From assembly GCA_019745325.1 (NCBI GenBank), contig JAIETK010000003.1:62001-126000 (forward strand): a stretch of DNA of 64,000 nt, read 5' to 3'. A model generated the notes under the pieces. That model was not told where the DNA came from, did not search any database, and saw only the letters and a list, made by a program, of their open reading frames with translations. The position numbers were made by a program, and so were the translations under genes. Positions 17,597 through 28,155 of this stretch are shown in pieces (positions within the stretch are counted from its first letter, which is position 1; every line of letters starts with the position of its first letter). This DNA is from Nitrosomonas sp. (GTDB taxonomy: Bacteria > Pseudomonadota > Gammaproteobacteria > Burkholderiales > Nitrosomonadaceae).

Positions 17597-18313
17597 ATGA
17601 CTGCTGCTGTTTATAAACGCATTTTATTGAAATTATCCGGCGAAGCCCTGATGGGTGAAGACAGCTATGGAATCAACCATACGGTCATGGGTAGAATCGT
17701 TTCTGAAATTAACGAAATCAGCAAGTTAGGTGTTGAAATCGCTATCGTCGTGGGTGGCGGGAACATTTTTCGCGGCATGAAATCCGCCAATGATGGACTC
17801 GAACGAGTGACCGCGGACTATATGGGCATGCTGGCTACTGTCATGAATGCGCTGGCATTGCAGGATGCAATGAAACTGGCGGGATTGGTTCCGCGCATTC
17901 AGTCTGCATTACGCATTGAACAAGTGGTAGAACCCTATATTCGTGGTCGCGCAATACGTTACTTGAAAGACGGTAAAATCGTAATTTTTGCTGCCGGAAC
18001 AGGCAACCCATTCTTTACAACCGATACAGCAGCGGCTTTGCGCGGTATGGAGATGAATGTCGATATCATGTTAAAAGCAACAAAAGTTGATGGCGTCTAT
18101 ACCAGCGACCCGAAAAAAGATCCGACTGCCACGCGCTTCGAAAAATTATCATTTGATGAAGCCATTTCAAAAAATTTGCAAGTAATGGATGCAACGGCAT
18201 TGACATTATGCCGGGATCAGAAATTACCGCTCAGTGTATTTAGCATTTTTAAGACCGGCGCTCTTAGACGTATAATAAGAGGGGAGAATGAAGGGACTTT
18301 GGTAACGGTTTGA
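17597..18313 (+). CDS. pyrH: uridylate kinase
   Basis: Hexameric UMP kinase making UDP for pyrimidine nucleotides and cell-wall precursors. 238 residues from ATG 17597 (an in-frame TTG sits immediately before). Motifs: KLSGEALMG near the N-terminus, [10 protein letters not shown] for phosphate binding, [14 protein letters not shown], and [16 protein letters not shown]. No strong Shine-Dalgarno is visible; the gap to tsf is 32 nt, so the two are co-transcribed. Confidence 0.97.
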   Translation: MTAAVYKRILLKLSGEALMGEDSYGINHTVMGRIVSEINEISKLGVEIAIVVGGGNIFRGMKSANDGLERVTADYMGMLATVMNALALQDAMKLAGLVPRIQSALRIEQVVEPYIRGRAIRYLKDGKIVIFAAGTGNPFFTTDTAAALRGMEMNVDIMLKATKVDGVYTSDPKKDPTATRFEKLSFDEAISKNLQVMDATALTLCRDQKLPLSVFSIFKTGALRRIIRGENEGTLVTV

Positions 18314-18363
18314 CTCTGAATAACCGGGAATGCTTGTGAAGAGCTGTAATAGGGATAGACATT

Positions 18364-18921
18364 ATGATTATCGATGTAAAAAAATCTGCTGAACAGAAAA
18401 TGCAAAAAAGCCTGGAAGCATTGAAGGTGGATTTGAGCAAAGTTAGAAGTGGCAGAGCACATACAGGCTTGCTGGATCATGTTACCGTCGATTATTATGG
18501 CGCACAGACTCCGGTTAACCAAGTCGCCAATATCAATCTCATTGATGCTCGCACCATTGGCGTCATCCCCTGGGAGAAAAAAATGGCGAATGCAATCGAA
18601 AAAGCCATCCGGGACTCAGACTTAGGATTAAACCCAATGACGGTAGGTGACATCATTCGCGTTCCCATGCCGCCGCTCACGGAAGAACGCCGCCGCGATT
18701 TGATAAAAGTCGTTAAGCATGAAGCTGAGACAGTACGCGTTGCAATGCGTAATATCCGGCGTGACGCTAACGCACATTTAAAAGAGCTGCTGAAATCAAA
18801 AGAAATCTCTGAAGACGATGAACGCCGCGGCCAGGATGAAATACAAAAACTGACCGACCGGTTCATATCCGAGATCGACAAGGTTTTGCAAGTCAAGGAA
18901 GCCGAACTGATGGCTGTCTGA
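18364..18921 (+). CDS. frr: ribosome recycling factor
   Basis: With EF-G splits post-termination ribosomes. 185 residues with the three-helix-bundle sequence: [33 protein letters not shown] and [20 protein letters not shown] precedes the ATG by about nine bases. uppS begins one base after its stop. Confidence 0.98.
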   Translation: MIIDVKKSAEQKMQKSLEALKVDLSKVRSGRAHTGLLDHVTVDYYGAQTPVNQVANINLIDARTIGVIPWEKKMANAIEKAIRDSDLGLNPMTVGDIIRVPMPPLTEERRRDLIKVVKHEAETVRVAMRNIRRDANAHLKELLKSKEISEDDERRGQDEIQKLTDRFISEIDKVLQVKEAELMAV

Positions 18922-18922
18922 T

Positions 18923-19690
18923 ATGCTTGAAGGCCCAAGTTCAAAGCTCCCCTCTCCTGAAGTAAACTCAGTACCAACGCATATTGCAATTATCATGGAT
19001 GGTAATGGCCGGTGGGCGCAAAACCGGTACATGCCAAGAATTGCCGGACACAAACAGGGAGTAGAGACTGTCCGTGGCGTCATCAAAGCATGTATGGAAC
19101 GCGGTGTTTCGTTCCTCACCCTATTTGCCTTTAGCAGTGAAAACTGGCGCCGTCCATCTGATGAAGTCGCTTCTCTGATGCAGCTTTTCCTGGGCGCATT
19201 GGAACAAGAAATATCGAAATTGCATGAAAACGGCATACGTTTCAAAGTCATTGGCGATTTATCCAGATTTGAACCAAAAATTGTAGAATTTATCGACATC
19301 GGTGAAAAACTAACTGCCAATAATTCACAACTCACTTTTACAATTGCAGCCAACTATGGCGGACGTTGGGACATCATGCAAGCGATGCGAAAAATGATGG
19401 CGCAATCCATAGAATCACCGACTCAAATTGACGAAGAAATCTTCTCCAAATATCTGTCGATGAATTATGCGCCTGAGCCGGATTTATTCATCCGCACCGG
19501 CGGAGAATACCGGATCAGCAATTTCTTATTATGGCAGCTGGCCTATACCGAATTATATTTTACGAACACCTTATGGCCGGATTTTGATGCGCAGGAGCTG
19601 GAACTGGCCATCCAATCCTATCAACAACGCGAGCGGCGATTCGGGCGCACCAGCGAACAAGTGCAAATAGCACTGCCTGCTGAAGGATAA
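18923..19690 (+). CDS. uppS: undecaprenyl diphosphate synthase (cis-prenyltransferase)
   Basis: Makes the C55 lipid carrier for peptidoglycan and surface glycans. 255 residues; catalytic D26 in IIMDGNGRWA, then FSSENWRRP and ELYFTNTLWPDF motifs. It starts one base after frr with no room for a free ribosome-binding site, indicating translational coupling. cdsA follows after 13 nt. Confidence 0.97.
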   Translation: MLEGPSSKLPSPEVNSVPTHIAIIMDGNGRWAQNRYMPRIAGHKQGVETVRGVIKACMERGVSFLTLFAFSSENWRRPSDEVASLMQLFLGALEQEISKLHENGIRFKVIGDLSRFEPKIVEFIDIGEKLTANNSQLTFTIAANYGGRWDIMQAMRKMMAQSIESPTQIDEEIFSKYLSMNYAPEPDLFIRTGGEYRISNFLLWQLAYTELYFTNTLWPDFDAQELELAIQSYQQRERRFGRTSEQVQIALPAEG

Positions 19691-19703
19691 CAAGAGCTTT
19701 TTC

Positions 19704-20528
19704 ATGCTTAAGACCCGGATCCTGACTGCTAGTATCATTTTGCCTTTTTTCCTCGCCGCCTTATTCTATTTTCAAGATATTTTCTGGGCCATCGTATTAC
19801 TTGCATTGACTGTCATCGGCTCACGCGAATGGAGCCGCCTTGCGCAACTCTCTGTAAGAAACACCATAGTTTTTATGTTACTGACCACGTTGCTTGGTGG
19901 CGAACTTTTGCTTCAAGTGAGCGAAGCTGTAAGAATCGACCCGCTTTCTACTGAGTTGATCTGGATATATGGTTTATCCGCAATCTTCTGGATTTTTGCG
20001 GTACCGCTGTACCTGAAGCAATCCTTTAAAGTTACGAAACCTTGGGTGTGGATGCTGATTGGCTGGATTTTGTTGTTACCCACCTGTCTGGCGCTTTATC
20101 AATTACGTTCCATCAGTCCGCTGTTACTGCTGGGTTTAATGGCAACCATTTGGATTTCCGATACGGCTGCCTATTTTACCGGACGGTCACTCGGCAAGCA
20201 TAAGCTAGCTCCGCAGATCAGTCCCAATAAAACCTGGGAAGGTGTAGCGGGAGCACTTGCCGCCGTGCTGATTTATGGCCTGCTGTGGGACTTCTGGTCA
20301 GAAGAACAGTCCTTAGCGCCGGTTTTAGCACCACTGCTGATAATGATGGCTATCTTAGGTATCATCGGCGATTTATATGAGTCATTCGTTAAACGCCAAG
20401 CCAATGTCAAAGATAGCGGCAACATCCTGCCGGGTCACGGTGGAATACTGGATCGGATCGACGCTTTGACATCGGCCCTACCCTTTGCCATATTGGCTAT
20501 TCTTGTATTTTATTCACCTGCGATATGA
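19704..20528 (+). CDS. cdsA: phosphatidate cytidylyltransferase (CDP-diglyceride synthase)
   Basis: Integral inner-membrane enzyme making CDP-diacylglycerol from phosphatidate and CTP, the branch point of phospholipid synthesis. 274 residues, about eight hydrophobic helices; signature near the C-terminus: SQ-type core [19 protein letters not shown] then [13 protein letters not shown]. Overlaps dxr by four bases (ATGA at 20525), a coupling seen in many Proteobacteria. Confidence 0.97.
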   Translation: MLKTRILTASIILPFFLAALFYFQDIFWAIVLLALTVIGSREWSRLAQLSVRNTIVFMLLTTLLGGELLLQVSEAVRIDPLSTELIWIYGLSAIFWIFAVPLYLKQSFKVTKPWVWMLIGWILLLPTCLALYQLRSISPLLLLGLMATIWISDTAAYFTGRSLGKHKLAPQISPNKTWEGVAGALAAVLIYGLLWDFWSEEQSLAPVLAPLLIMMAILGIIGDLYESFVKRQANVKDSGNILPGHGGILDRIDALTSALPFAILAILVFYSPAI

Positions 20529-21712
20529 AGACTACTCGTCAAATAACCGTACTCGGCGCAACCGGCAGCATTGGAGACAGCACGCTCGATGTCATCGCAC
20601 GTCATCCCGATCGTTTCCAAGCATTTGCACTGACTGCGAACCATAATGTCGAAAAAATGCGCTTGCAGTGCCGCCGCTTCCAACCCCGCTACGCAGTAAT
20701 GCTTGATGCGAAATGCGCAGAGCAACTGGCCGAAGCCCTTCGCTCTGACGGAATCAAAACCGAAGTATTATGCGGAATAGAATCGTTGGAAAAAGTTGCA
20801 TCTTTGCCGGAAGTTGATGCCGTGATGGCCGCCATTGTCGGTGCCGCAGGAATCCGCCCGACTTTTGCAGCCGCGCGATCCGGGAAGTTAGTATTATTAG
20901 CAAATAAAGAAACGCTGGTAATGGCTGGACGGATTTTTATGGACTTAGTCAGGAAAAACAACGCCGCCTTATTACCGATCGATAGCGAACACAATGCCAT
21001 CTATCAGTCGTTACCGCATCAATTTGACGGTAATTTCACTAGGGCCGGAATTAACCGAATCCTGCTTACGGCTTCCGGCGGGCCGTTTCGCTGCGCATCG
21101 ATCGATTCCCTGGTGCAAGTCACGCCTGAGCAAGCTTGCGCGCATCCCAATTGGGACATGGGAAAGAAAATTTCTGTTGATTCTGCCACCATGATGAACA
21201 AAGGACTCGAAGTCATCGAAGCGCACTGGCTGTTTGATGCCCCGGCGGACAAGATCCAGGTTGTCGTTCATCCGCAAAGTGTCATCCACTCGATGGTCGC
21301 TTATGTCGACGGCTCAGTAATCGCGCAACTCGGGAATCCCGATATGCGCACGCCGATTGCGCATGCGATGGGTTATCCGGAACGTATTGAAAGTGGTGTC
21401 TCGGCTTTGGATATGTTTAAGGTTGCCCAGCTCAATTTCGAAGAACCGGATTTCAAACGATTTCCATGCTTGAGGCTGGCGTATCAGGCATTGATCACTG
21501 GCGGTAATATGCCGGCCGTGCTTAATGCAGCCAATGAAGTTGCGGTGGAATCCTTTCTGCAAAGGCGTATGCCCTTTACAGCGATTCCGGTCATGATTGA
21601 GAACGTCATGCGCACAATCGAACCCGAAGAGCTGACGACACTGGAAGATGTATTAAGAACCGATCATCTTGCTCGTGAAAAAGCCCATGCATGGCTGGCA
21701 ACGTTGCAATAA
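20525..21712 (+). CDS. dxr: 1-deoxy-D-xylulose 5-phosphate reductoisomerase
   Basis: Second enzyme of the MEP isoprenoid pathway (with ispH in this window at 52.4 kb and uppS as a downstream consumer). 395 residues; NADPH-binding [13 protein letters not shown] at the N-terminus; metal and substrate motifs [18 protein letters not shown] and [17 protein letters not shown]-terminal NAANEVAV. Starts inside the cdsA stop codon. The 296-nt gap to rseP is unusual for this block and holds repeat copy B. Confidence 0.97.
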   Translation: MKTTRQITVLGATGSIGDSTLDVIARHPDRFQAFALTANHNVEKMRLQCRRFQPRYAVMLDAKCAEQLAEALRSDGIKTEVLCGIESLEKVASLPEVDAVMAAIVGAAGIRPTFAAARSGKLVLLANKETLVMAGRIFMDLVRKNNAALLPIDSEHNAIYQSLPHQFDGNFTRAGINRILLTASGGPFRCASIDSLVQVTPEQACAHPNWDMGKKISVDSATMMNKGLEVIEAHWLFDAPADKIQVVVHPQSVIHSMVAYVDGSVIAQLGNPDMRTPIAHAMGYPERIESGVSALDMFKVAQLNFEEPDFKRFPCLRLAYQALITGGNMPAVLNAANEVAVESFLQRRMPFTAIPVMIENVMRTIEPEELTTLEDVLRTDHLAREKAHAWLATLQ

Positions 21713-21782
21713 TGTGAAAAAGATTCATAGGTCGCATTGATTGGATTTCATTTTTTTTAATTAATGATAGTATTCAGAATTT

Positions 21783-21933
21783 CTAAGGAAGCGCTGATTA
21801 ATTCAACGAACGTGATGAAGGGCGAGGCGCACAGAACGCAACAACCGAGACATATCAATCTGATAGGCGAGGGAGTGAGTACCGCGCAACGAAGCAATTC
21901 GCTCGTGCAGTCAATTAATCAGCGCTTCCCTAA
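21783..21933. repeat. 151-bp terminal-inverted-repeat element, copy B
   Basis: Left end CTAAGGAAGCGCTGATTAAT, right end ATTAATCAGCGCTTCCCTAA; inverted repeats matching at about 19 of 21. Inner sequence is very similar to copy C (shared ACATATCAA, GATAGGCGAG, GAGTACCGCGCAA, TTCGCTCGTGCAGTCAATTA). It separates dxr from rseP, splitting an otherwise tight block; rseP may need its own promoter or depend on read-through. Confidence 0.88.
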
Positions 21934-22008
21934 GGTCATGCATAAAAATTAACAAGGTTATGCAATCTAAATCTTCATCACTCGGCACTACCTTATTAAT
22001 CAATTAAT

Positions 22009-23376
22009 ATGTCAATAACTTACACCATCATTTCTTTTATTATCGCATTAGGTATTTTAATCACGTTCCATGAATTTGGTCATTACCTGGTTGCGCGATG
22101 GAGTGGTGTAAAAGTTTTACGGTTTTGTATCGGTTTTGGGCAACCTATTTTCCGGCGGTGTTGGGGAAAAGACCGCACAGAATGGGTAATCGCTGCCATT
22201 CCCTTAGGCGGATACGTCAAAATGCTCGATGAAAATGAAGGCAAGGTTGCAGCAGCGGATTTATCCCGTGCTTTTAATCGTCAACCTGTCAGCCGGCGTT
22301 TTGCGATCGTGGCTGCCGGACCGATTGCCAATTTCTTGCTGGCGATTGTTTTATATTGGCTATTATTCATCCTGGGTGTCCATGGCATGAAACCCGTTCT
22401 TGGACCTGTTGAACCAGGCAGTCCTGCAGCTTACGCAAAATTTGAAGAAGGCGACACCATCGTTCAGATCGAAAACGAACCTGTCTCCAGTTGGCAAGAT
22501 GCGCGCTGGACGTTATTGCGCTACGCGGTTGATCAATCGCCCAATGTTAAAATCCAAACAATTGATAAGCATGGCAATAGCAATTCACGGCAATTGAATT
22601 TAAGTCAAATAGACCCGAATAAGCTCAACGAGAACTTTCCCGGCATTATCGGATTAACAAGCTACCAGCCAACATTTGATCCCATTATCGGACAGGTGAT
22701 CGCCGATGGCGTTGGTTCTCGCGCCGGTTTACAGCCCGGCGACGAAATCATAGCCGTCAACAATACCGAAATTCTGACGTGGATGGATTTTGTTAAAGAA
22801 ATCCGGTCAAGTCCTGGAAAAACGCTGGAGCTTGAAATCTTGCGTCATGGACAAATGCTTACCCTCACGGTAACACCTGAAACAGCGGCTGAAAACGGCA
22901 ACCAAGTTGGTAAAATCGGTGTCGCGCCAGTTGTGAATCAAGCTGAAATCGATGAATTGCTCGTTACAGTCAGCTACCCGATCGGCCAGTCGTTACAAAA
23001 AGCGATGTCGAAAACCTGGGAAACGACTGTTCTGACGTTGCAAATGCTTGTTAAAATGATAACCGGCGATGTCTCATGGAAGAATGTCAGCGGTCCGATC
23101 TCGATTGCCGACTACGCGGGTCAATCGGCGCAAATGGGGTTGGTATCCTATTTGGCTTTTCTGGCATTGATCAGTGTCAGTATCGGGGTTCTGAATTTAC
23201 TGCCGATACCGATTTTGGATGGCGGCCACTTAATGTATTATCTCATCGAAATTGTAAAAGGTAGTCCGCTTTCAGACAAAGCCATGTTAATCGGACAAAA
23301 AATCGGACTGACCCTATTATTCATGCTGATGACTTTTGCCATTTATAATGATATCAATCGGCTTATTACTGGTTAA
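22009..23376 (+). CDS. rseP: site-2 intramembrane zinc protease RseP
   Basis: Inner-membrane protease that releases sigma-E by cutting its anti-sigma factor when outer-membrane assembly fails. 455 residues; zinc site H21-E22-x-x-H25 in the first helix, two PDZ domains (about 130-300), and the second metal motif NLLPIPILDGGHL near 390. Followed directly by bamA (stop 23374-23376, ATG 23377), linking envelope-stress signalling to the assembly machinery it monitors. Confidence 0.97.
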   Translation: MSITYTIISFIIALGILITFHEFGHYLVARWSGVKVLRFCIGFGQPIFRRCWGKDRTEWVIAAIPLGGYVKMLDENEGKVAAADLSRAFNRQPVSRRFAIVAAGPIANFLLAIVLYWLLFILGVHGMKPVLGPVEPGSPAAYAKFEEGDTIVQIENEPVSSWQDARWTLLRYAVDQSPNVKIQTIDKHGNSNSRQLNLSQIDPNKLNENFPGIIGLTSYQPTFDPIIGQVIADGVGSRAGLQPGDEIIAVNNTEILTWMDFVKEIRSSPGKTLELEILRHGQMLTLTVTPETAAENGNQVGKIGVAPVVNQAEIDELLVTVSYPIGQSLQKAMSKTWETTVLTLQMLVKMITGDVSWKNVSGPISIADYAGQSAQMGLVSYLAFLALISVSIGVLNLLPIPILDGGHLMYYLIEIVKGSPLSDKAMLIGQKIGLTLLFMLMTFAIYNDINRLITG

Positions 23377-25704
23377 ATGATGAAATTCCGGCTTTTGGTT
23401 GCACTTGTTTGTCTCTTTCAAACTTTTTCCACTTGGGCCAGTGATTCTTTCATCGTCAAAGATATCCGCGTCGAAGGCATCCAGCGAACCGAAGCGGGCA
23501 CAGTCTTCAGCTACTTGCCCGTTAAAGTCGGCGACGTGATGGATGAAGAAAAGGCAACCGAGGCTATCAAAGCGCTTTATGCCACCGGATTCTTCAAAGA
23601 TGTCCGCTTAAAAACCGAGAATGATATATTGATCGTAGAAGTGATCGAGCGCCCCGCGATTGCTCAGATTATTATCAATGGCGCCAAGGAATTTGAAAAA
23701 GACAAATTGCTTGAGGGCCTTAAGCTGGCGGGTATTTCGGAGTCGCGAATTTTTAGCCGTTCGTTGCTGGAGCGCGCTGAATTGGAATTAAAACGTCAAT
23801 ACATCAGCCGGGGCAAATACGCTGTTAAGATTACCACCACCACCACACCGATGGAACGTAATCGCGTCGCCATCAATTTTGATATTAGCGAAGGCCGCAC
23901 GGCGAGAATCAAGAAAATAAGCTTCGTCGGCAATGAAAAATTTTCTGATAAAGATCTCCGCGCACTGCTGGTACTCAGAAAACCCGATTTGTTGAGCTGG
24001 TTCACGAAAAACGATCAATATTCCAAACAAAAACTAGCCGCTGACCTGGAAACACTTCGCTCACATTATCTTGACCGGGGTTATCTGGAATTCAATATCG
24101 AATCCACGCAGGTATCGATCACGCCCGATTTAAAGGATATCTACATCACCGTCAATTTGACCGAAGGTGATCAATATAAGGTCTCCGACATTAAAGTTGC
24201 TGGTGAAACGTTGATTGGTGAAGAAGAAATCCGCAAATTAATTTTAATCAAGCCCGGAGAGGTTTTTGCCCGTCAGAAGCTGACCGAATCCATCAAGGCG
24301 ATCACCGATCGTTTAGGCGATGACGGTTATGCGTTTGCCAATATCAATGCCAATCCGGAAATCGATGCCGAAAACCGGCAAGCCGCCTTCACTTTTTTTA
24401 TTGACCCGGGCCGGCGCGTCTACGTCCGGCGGATTGATATCGATGGTAACGATCGTACCCGTGATGAAGTCATACGTCGCGAATTCCGTCAGATGGAAGG
24501 TGCTTGGCATTCAACCAGCAAAATCAATCTCTCGAAAGTGCGCGTCGACCGGCTGTTTTTCTTCAATAGCGTTAATGTGGAAACACCCGCTGTTCCGAAT
24601 AAAACGGATCAAGTAGACATCAAGGTAAAAGTCGAAGAAAGACCGACGGGGTCAATCATGTTTGGCGCGGGTTATTCAGATCGCCAAGGGTTGATTCTGA
24701 ATGGTTCGATCTCACAAAACAATATTTTCGGTACCGGTAATTTCTTCAGCTTGGATGTCAATACCGGCGCGATCAATAAAACTTATGCGGCGTCCTTCAC
24801 TAATCCGTATTTTACGGTGAATGGCGTGAGTCTCGGCTTTGATGTGTACAAACGCGATATCGATACCAGACCATTGACCCGATTCGGTGAATTTAAAACC
24901 GAAACCATGGGCGCAGGCTTTCGTCTCGGCATTCCAATCGCGGAGAATGATATCGTGTCATTGGGTCTGGCTGCGGAAAATACCGACATCAGTACGTTCA
25001 CAAACAGCCCGGTACGCTATAAAGACTTTGTCAAAGAATTCGGCAACTCAACCGTCAATTTCCCGCTCACCCTTAGTTGGGCGCGAGATCGCCGTGACAG
25101 TGCAATCTGGACCACCTCGGGCACCACGCATCGTTTGTTCGGCGAAGTCAGCGTCCCAGGCGGAGATTTGGATTATTACAAGGTCAGTTACCACCAAAAA
25201 TGGTTTTATTCATTCACCGACTGGATGACGCTGATGATCAATACCGAGTTCGGCTACGGCGATGGTTACAGTGGCAACAACCTGCCTTTCTTCAAGAACT
25301 TCTTTGCCGGCGGAAATAATTCGATCAGAGGTTATGATTTGAATTCCCTGGGTCCTCGCGATGAACTTATCTCTGGCATATCAACTGTAAATTCAAGACT
25401 GTTCGCAATTGGCGCCAGTAAACGGGTGGTCGGTAACGCGGAACTGATGTTTCCACTGCCATTCCTGCGCGACGATCGATCCCTGCGGTTCAGTTTCTTT
25501 GTTGACGGCGGAACGGTATTCAACAGATTCAGCAAGCCCGGTCCTCAAAATGACCTGACAGAGCTTTTGCGTTATTCGACCGGTATCGCGCTCACTTGGG
25601 TATCGCCGATGGGTCCGTTGAAAGTCAGTCTTGCCGAACCGCTTAACGATGTTCCCAGCGATAATCTGCAAAGATTCCAATTCATGTTCGGTCAACAATT
25701 CTGA
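23377..25704 (+). CDS. bamA: outer-membrane protein assembly factor BamA
   Basis: Core Omp85 subunit of the BAM complex. 775 residues: signal peptide (cleaved near residue 22, TWAS), five POTRA domains (about 25-425; first begins FIVKDIRVEGIQR), then the 16-strand barrel ending in phenylalanine (MFGQQF), with the conserved loop motif IRGYDLNSLGP (VRGF/Y type). The start may be 23377 or the next codon, also ATG. It works with BamC (5.9 kb) and the periplasmic chaperone encoded next. Confidence 0.97.
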   Translation: MMKFRLLVALVCLFQTFSTWASDSFIVKDIRVEGIQRTEAGTVFSYLPVKVGDVMDEEKATEAIKALYATGFFKDVRLKTENDILIVEVIERPAIAQIIINGAKEFEKDKLLEGLKLAGISESRIFSRSLLERAELELKRQYISRGKYAVKITTTTTPMERNRVAINFDISEGRTARIKKISFVGNEKFSDKDLRALLVLRKPDLLSWFTKNDQYSKQKLAADLETLRSHYLDRGYLEFNIESTQVSITPDLKDIYITVNLTEGDQYKVSDIKVAGETLIGEEEIRKLILIKPGEVFARQKLTESIKAITDRLGDDGYAFANINANPEIDAENRQAAFTFFIDPGRRVYVRRIDIDGNDRTRDEVIRREFRQMEGAWHSTSKINLSKVRVDRLFFFNSVNVETPAVPNKTDQVDIKVKVEERPTGSIMFGAGYSDRQGLILNGSISQNNIFGTGNFFSLDVNTGAINKTYAASFTNPYFTVNGVSLGFDVYKRDIDTRPLTRFGEFKTETMGAGFRLGIPIAENDIVSLGLAAENTDISTFTNSPVRYKDFVKEFGNSTVNFPLTLSWARDRRDSAIWTTSGTTHRLFGEVSVPGGDLDYYKVSYHQKWFYSFTDWMTLMINTEFGYGDGYSGNNLPFFKNFFAGGNNSIRGYDLNSLGPRDELISGISTVNSRLFAIGASKRVVGNAELMFPLPFLRDDRSLRFSFFVDGGTVFNRFSKPGPQNDLTELLRYSTGIALTWVSPMGPLKVSLAEPLNDVPSDNLQRFQFMFGQQF

Positions 25705-25727
25705 ATTCAACCGGGATCCTGTCACGC

Positions 25728-26264
25728 GTGAAAAGACTACTTGGCAGCATTCAACGGCAGTATGCAATCGCGATGATACTCGCCATGATCGCAGGAACCG
25801 GAATCAATAGCGTTGCTTTGGCGGAAGCAATCAAAATAGGCGTTGTTAATACCGAAAAAATTCTGCGAGAATCCATGCCGGCAGTGCAGGCGCAGAAAAA
25901 AATCGAGCAGGAATTCATTCCACGTGATGAAGACATCAAGAAAATGGCGCTGCAAGCTAAGAATCTTCAAGACAAGCTCGAGAAAAACGGGACTGCCATG
26001 GAAGAAACGGAACGGCGGAATCTGGAAAGAAATCTTGCCAATCTGAGCCGGGAATATCAGCGCGCGCAACGGCAAATGCGCGAAGACCTGAGCGTACGCC
26101 AGAACGAAGAATACGGCATCATCCTGGAACGCACCAATCGCGCCATCAATCATATTGCCGAAAAAGAGCATTATGATTTGATCCTGCAATTGCAAGACTC
26201 GGTATACCGGAGCCAACGTATCGATATTACAGACAAAGTTATCAAAGTGCTCGAAAACGAATAA
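25728..26264 (+). CDS. skp: periplasmic chaperone Skp/OmpH
   Basis: Trimeric jellyfish-shaped chaperone carrying unfolded outer-membrane proteins to BamA. 178 residues: signal peptide (to about residue 32, SVALA), then KIGVVNTEKIL as the first strand and a long charged helical hairpin (60-145) as expected of Skp. Starts with GTG 25728, 23 nt after bamA. In most relatives lpxD follows; here the next gene is fabZ. Confidence 0.92.
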   Translation: MKRLLGSIQRQYAIAMILAMIAGTGINSVALAEAIKIGVVNTEKILRESMPAVQAQKKIEQEFIPRDEDIKKMALQAKNLQDKLEKNGTAMEETERRNLERNLANLSREYQRAQRQMREDLSVRQNEEYGIILERTNRAINHIAEKEHYDLILQLQDSVYRSQRIDITDKVIKVLENE

Positions 26265-26334
26265 AGTACCCGGCAAATAAGCGCCACAAAAAAGATATCG
26301 AGCAAAATCACACAGGGCCAAAAAGGACAATATT

Positions 26335-26769
26335 ATGAACATTCACGAAATCCTGAAATATCTGCCGCACCGTTACCCGATATTGCTGGTGGACAGAGTC
26401 ATTTCCCTCGAAGCGGGCAAAGATATCGTCGCGCTAAAAAATGTTTCTATCAACGAACCATTCTTTTCCGGACATTTTCCGCATTATCCGGTCATGCCGG
26501 GCGTGTTGATCGTTGAAGCGCTGGCGCAGGCTGCCGCGTTGCTGACGCTCAAAACCGAAAATAACGCCAACAACACCGATTCGGTGTATTACTTTGTCGG
26601 CATCGACGGGGTGCGTTTCAAAAAGCCGGTCTTGCCCGGCGATCAGCTTATCTTGAAAGTTTCCATCGAACGTCAAATCAAAGGACTATGGAAATATTCC
26701 GCCCGCGCCGAAGTGGATGATCAATTGGTTACCGAAGCGCAACTGATGTGTACCGCCCGGCCGGTTTAA
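26335..26769 (+). CDS. fabZ: 3-hydroxyacyl-[ACP] dehydratase FabZ
   Basis: Fatty-acid synthesis dehydratase with a hot-dog fold. 144 residues; active-site H47 ([12 protein letters not shown]) and E61 (VEALAQ). AAGGACA precedes the ATG. fabZ normally sits between lpxD and lpxA; here it stands between skp (70-nt gap) and rnhB (26-nt gap) with neither. Confidence 0.97.
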   Translation: MNIHEILKYLPHRYPILLVDRVISLEAGKDIVALKNVSINEPFFSGHFPHYPVMPGVLIVEALAQAAALLTLKTENNANNTDSVYYFVGIDGVRFKKPVLPGDQLILKVSIERQIKGLWKYSARAEVDDQLVTEAQLMCTARPV

Positions 26770-26795
26770 CCTCCCCCTGCTCCCTCCGATTGTAA

Positions 26796-27386
26796 TTGCA
26801 ATCCATCAGCGATAATGACACCACGGTCTGCGGTGTCGATGAAGCAGGCCGCGGACCGCTTGCCGGTCCGGTATATGCCGCTTGCGTAGCGCTGAATCCG
26901 TCCCATACCATTGACGGCCTGGCCGATTCCAAGCAGTTAAGCGAGAAACAACGCAATATCCTTGCGATTGAAATCAAACACCATGCACTTGCGTGGACGG
27001 TCGCATTTGCCACCGTTGAAGAAATCGACCGGCTCAATATCCTGCAAGCAAGCCTGCTCGCCATGCAGCGTGCCGTGCAAAGCCTGCCGCTCACACCCGG
27101 ACGGGTGCTGATCGACGGCAAACACAGCCCGTCTCTTAACTGCGAAGTGCAAACGATTGTCAATGGCGACATTTTAATTCCCGCAATTTCCGCCGCTTCC
27201 ATTTTGGCAAAAACCGCTCGTGACGCCGAAATGCTGCGATTGCACCAGCTTTATCCGCAGTACGGCTTCGATCGGCATAAGGGCTACCCTACCAAAGCGC
27301 ATTTTCAAGCCTTGCAACAACATGGCTCCTGCGACATTCACCGGCAAAGTTTTGCGCCGGTCAAGAACATCAATCTAAATAGATAG
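26796..27386 (+). CDS. rnhB: ribonuclease HII
   Basis: Removes ribonucleotides embedded in DNA. 196 residues; catalytic D15/E16 in [13 protein letters not shown], later [13 protein letters not shown] and [11 protein letters not shown]. The frame is closed by TAA at 26793-26795, so TTG 26796 is the only upstream start, with no ATG/GTG before the catalytic motif and no visible Shine-Dalgarno. It usually follows lpxB; the poor start may be a scar of rearrangement here. Confidence 0.93.
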   Translation: MQSISDNDTTVCGVDEAGRGPLAGPVYAACVALNPSHTIDGLADSKQLSEKQRNILAIEIKHHALAWTVAFATVEEIDRLNILQASLLAMQRAVQSLPLTPGRVLIDGKHSPSLNCEVQTIVNGDILIPAISAASILAKTARDAEMLRLHQLYPQYGFDRHKGYPTKAHFQALQQHGSCDIHRQSFAPVKNINLNR

Positions 27387-27457
27387 GCTTTTCAAAAGAA
27401 AACCCGCATCAAGCATGGATCATTGAGCACTCATATAAGGGAAGAAAACTTTAGGCG

Positions 27458-27463
27458 TATAAT
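27458..27463 (+). promoter_or_regulatory. possible -10 box before the slyD-like gene
   Basis: A perfect TATAAT about 96 nt upstream of the start codon, preceded by GC. No acceptable -35 lies 16-18 nt upstream, so this is weak evidence. Confidence 0.3.
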
Positions 27464-27558
27464 GCTGGTCATTCCGGGTGATTTGAAAAATCGTTACTCG
27501 TGTTAACCGTTGGTTTCATTTAGCTTCAATCCAAAACTCAATAAAGGATCAAAATCAA

Positions 27559-28038
27559 ATGCGTGTTGAAAAAAATACTGTAGTTTCACTAAATTATGAA
27601 TTATCGGACACTTCGGGAAAAATCCTGGAAAAAACCGATACGCCAATCAGTTATCTGCACGGCGGTTATGGGGGAATTTTTCCGCAGGTGGAAGAAGCGT
27701 TACATGAAAAAGAGATCGGGCATTCTTGCTCGGTTCCGATGGAACCGGAAGACACCTTCGGTGAGTACGATGCCGAATTGATCCGCGTTGAGCCGCGCGA
27801 CTCGTTTCCGGATAATGTAGTTGTCGGCATGCACTTTGAAGGCGGCGTGGAAGGATCCGACGATTTTATTATTTACAAAGTCACCGACGTTACCGACGAT
27901 TCAGTAATTGTCGATGGCAATCACCCGTTCGCGGGCATGCGGGTAGTTTTCGCTTGCACGATAACCGATGTGCGTCCAGCCACTCCGGATGAAATCGCGC
28001 ACCAGCATGTGCACGGACCGCACGGCCATGCGCATTAG
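27559..28038 (+). CDS. slyD: FKBP-type peptidyl-prolyl isomerase, SlyD-like
   Basis: Cytoplasmic prolyl isomerase and folding chaperone that often delivers nickel. 159 residues: FKBP domain (V8 onward, FGEYDAELI) with the inserted IF chaperone flap (about 70-125), and a short histidine-rich tail ending HQHVHGPHGHAH, able to bind Ni or Zn, though shorter than in E. coli SlyD. AAAGGA lies ten bases before the ATG. Convergent with mutS. Confidence 0.9.
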   Translation: MRVEKNTVVSLNYELSDTSGKILEKTDTPISYLHGGYGGIFPQVEEALHEKEIGHSCSVPMEPEDTFGEYDAELIRVEPRDSFPDNVVVGMHFEGGVEGSDDFIIYKVTDVTDDSVIVDGNHPFAGMRVVFACTITDVRPATPDEIAHQHVHGPHGHAH

Positions 28039-28155
28039 CGGCAAACCGCCAGCCGGGAAATCATTTACGGGCATCTCTGGAAATTCAAAGTTTTAAACAA
28101 AACGAGGCGCGAGCAACAAAGTGTTATAACAAAATCTGGATTTTTAGAAGCGCCC

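Noticed and set aside
21764..21952. 62-codon frame between dxr and rseP
   Set aside because: It is the translation of repeat copy B.
28039..28155. Sixth copy of the 151-bp repeat between the slyD-like gene and mutS
   Set aside because: Fragments such as ACGAGGCGCGAGCAAC resemble the interior, but neither end is present.
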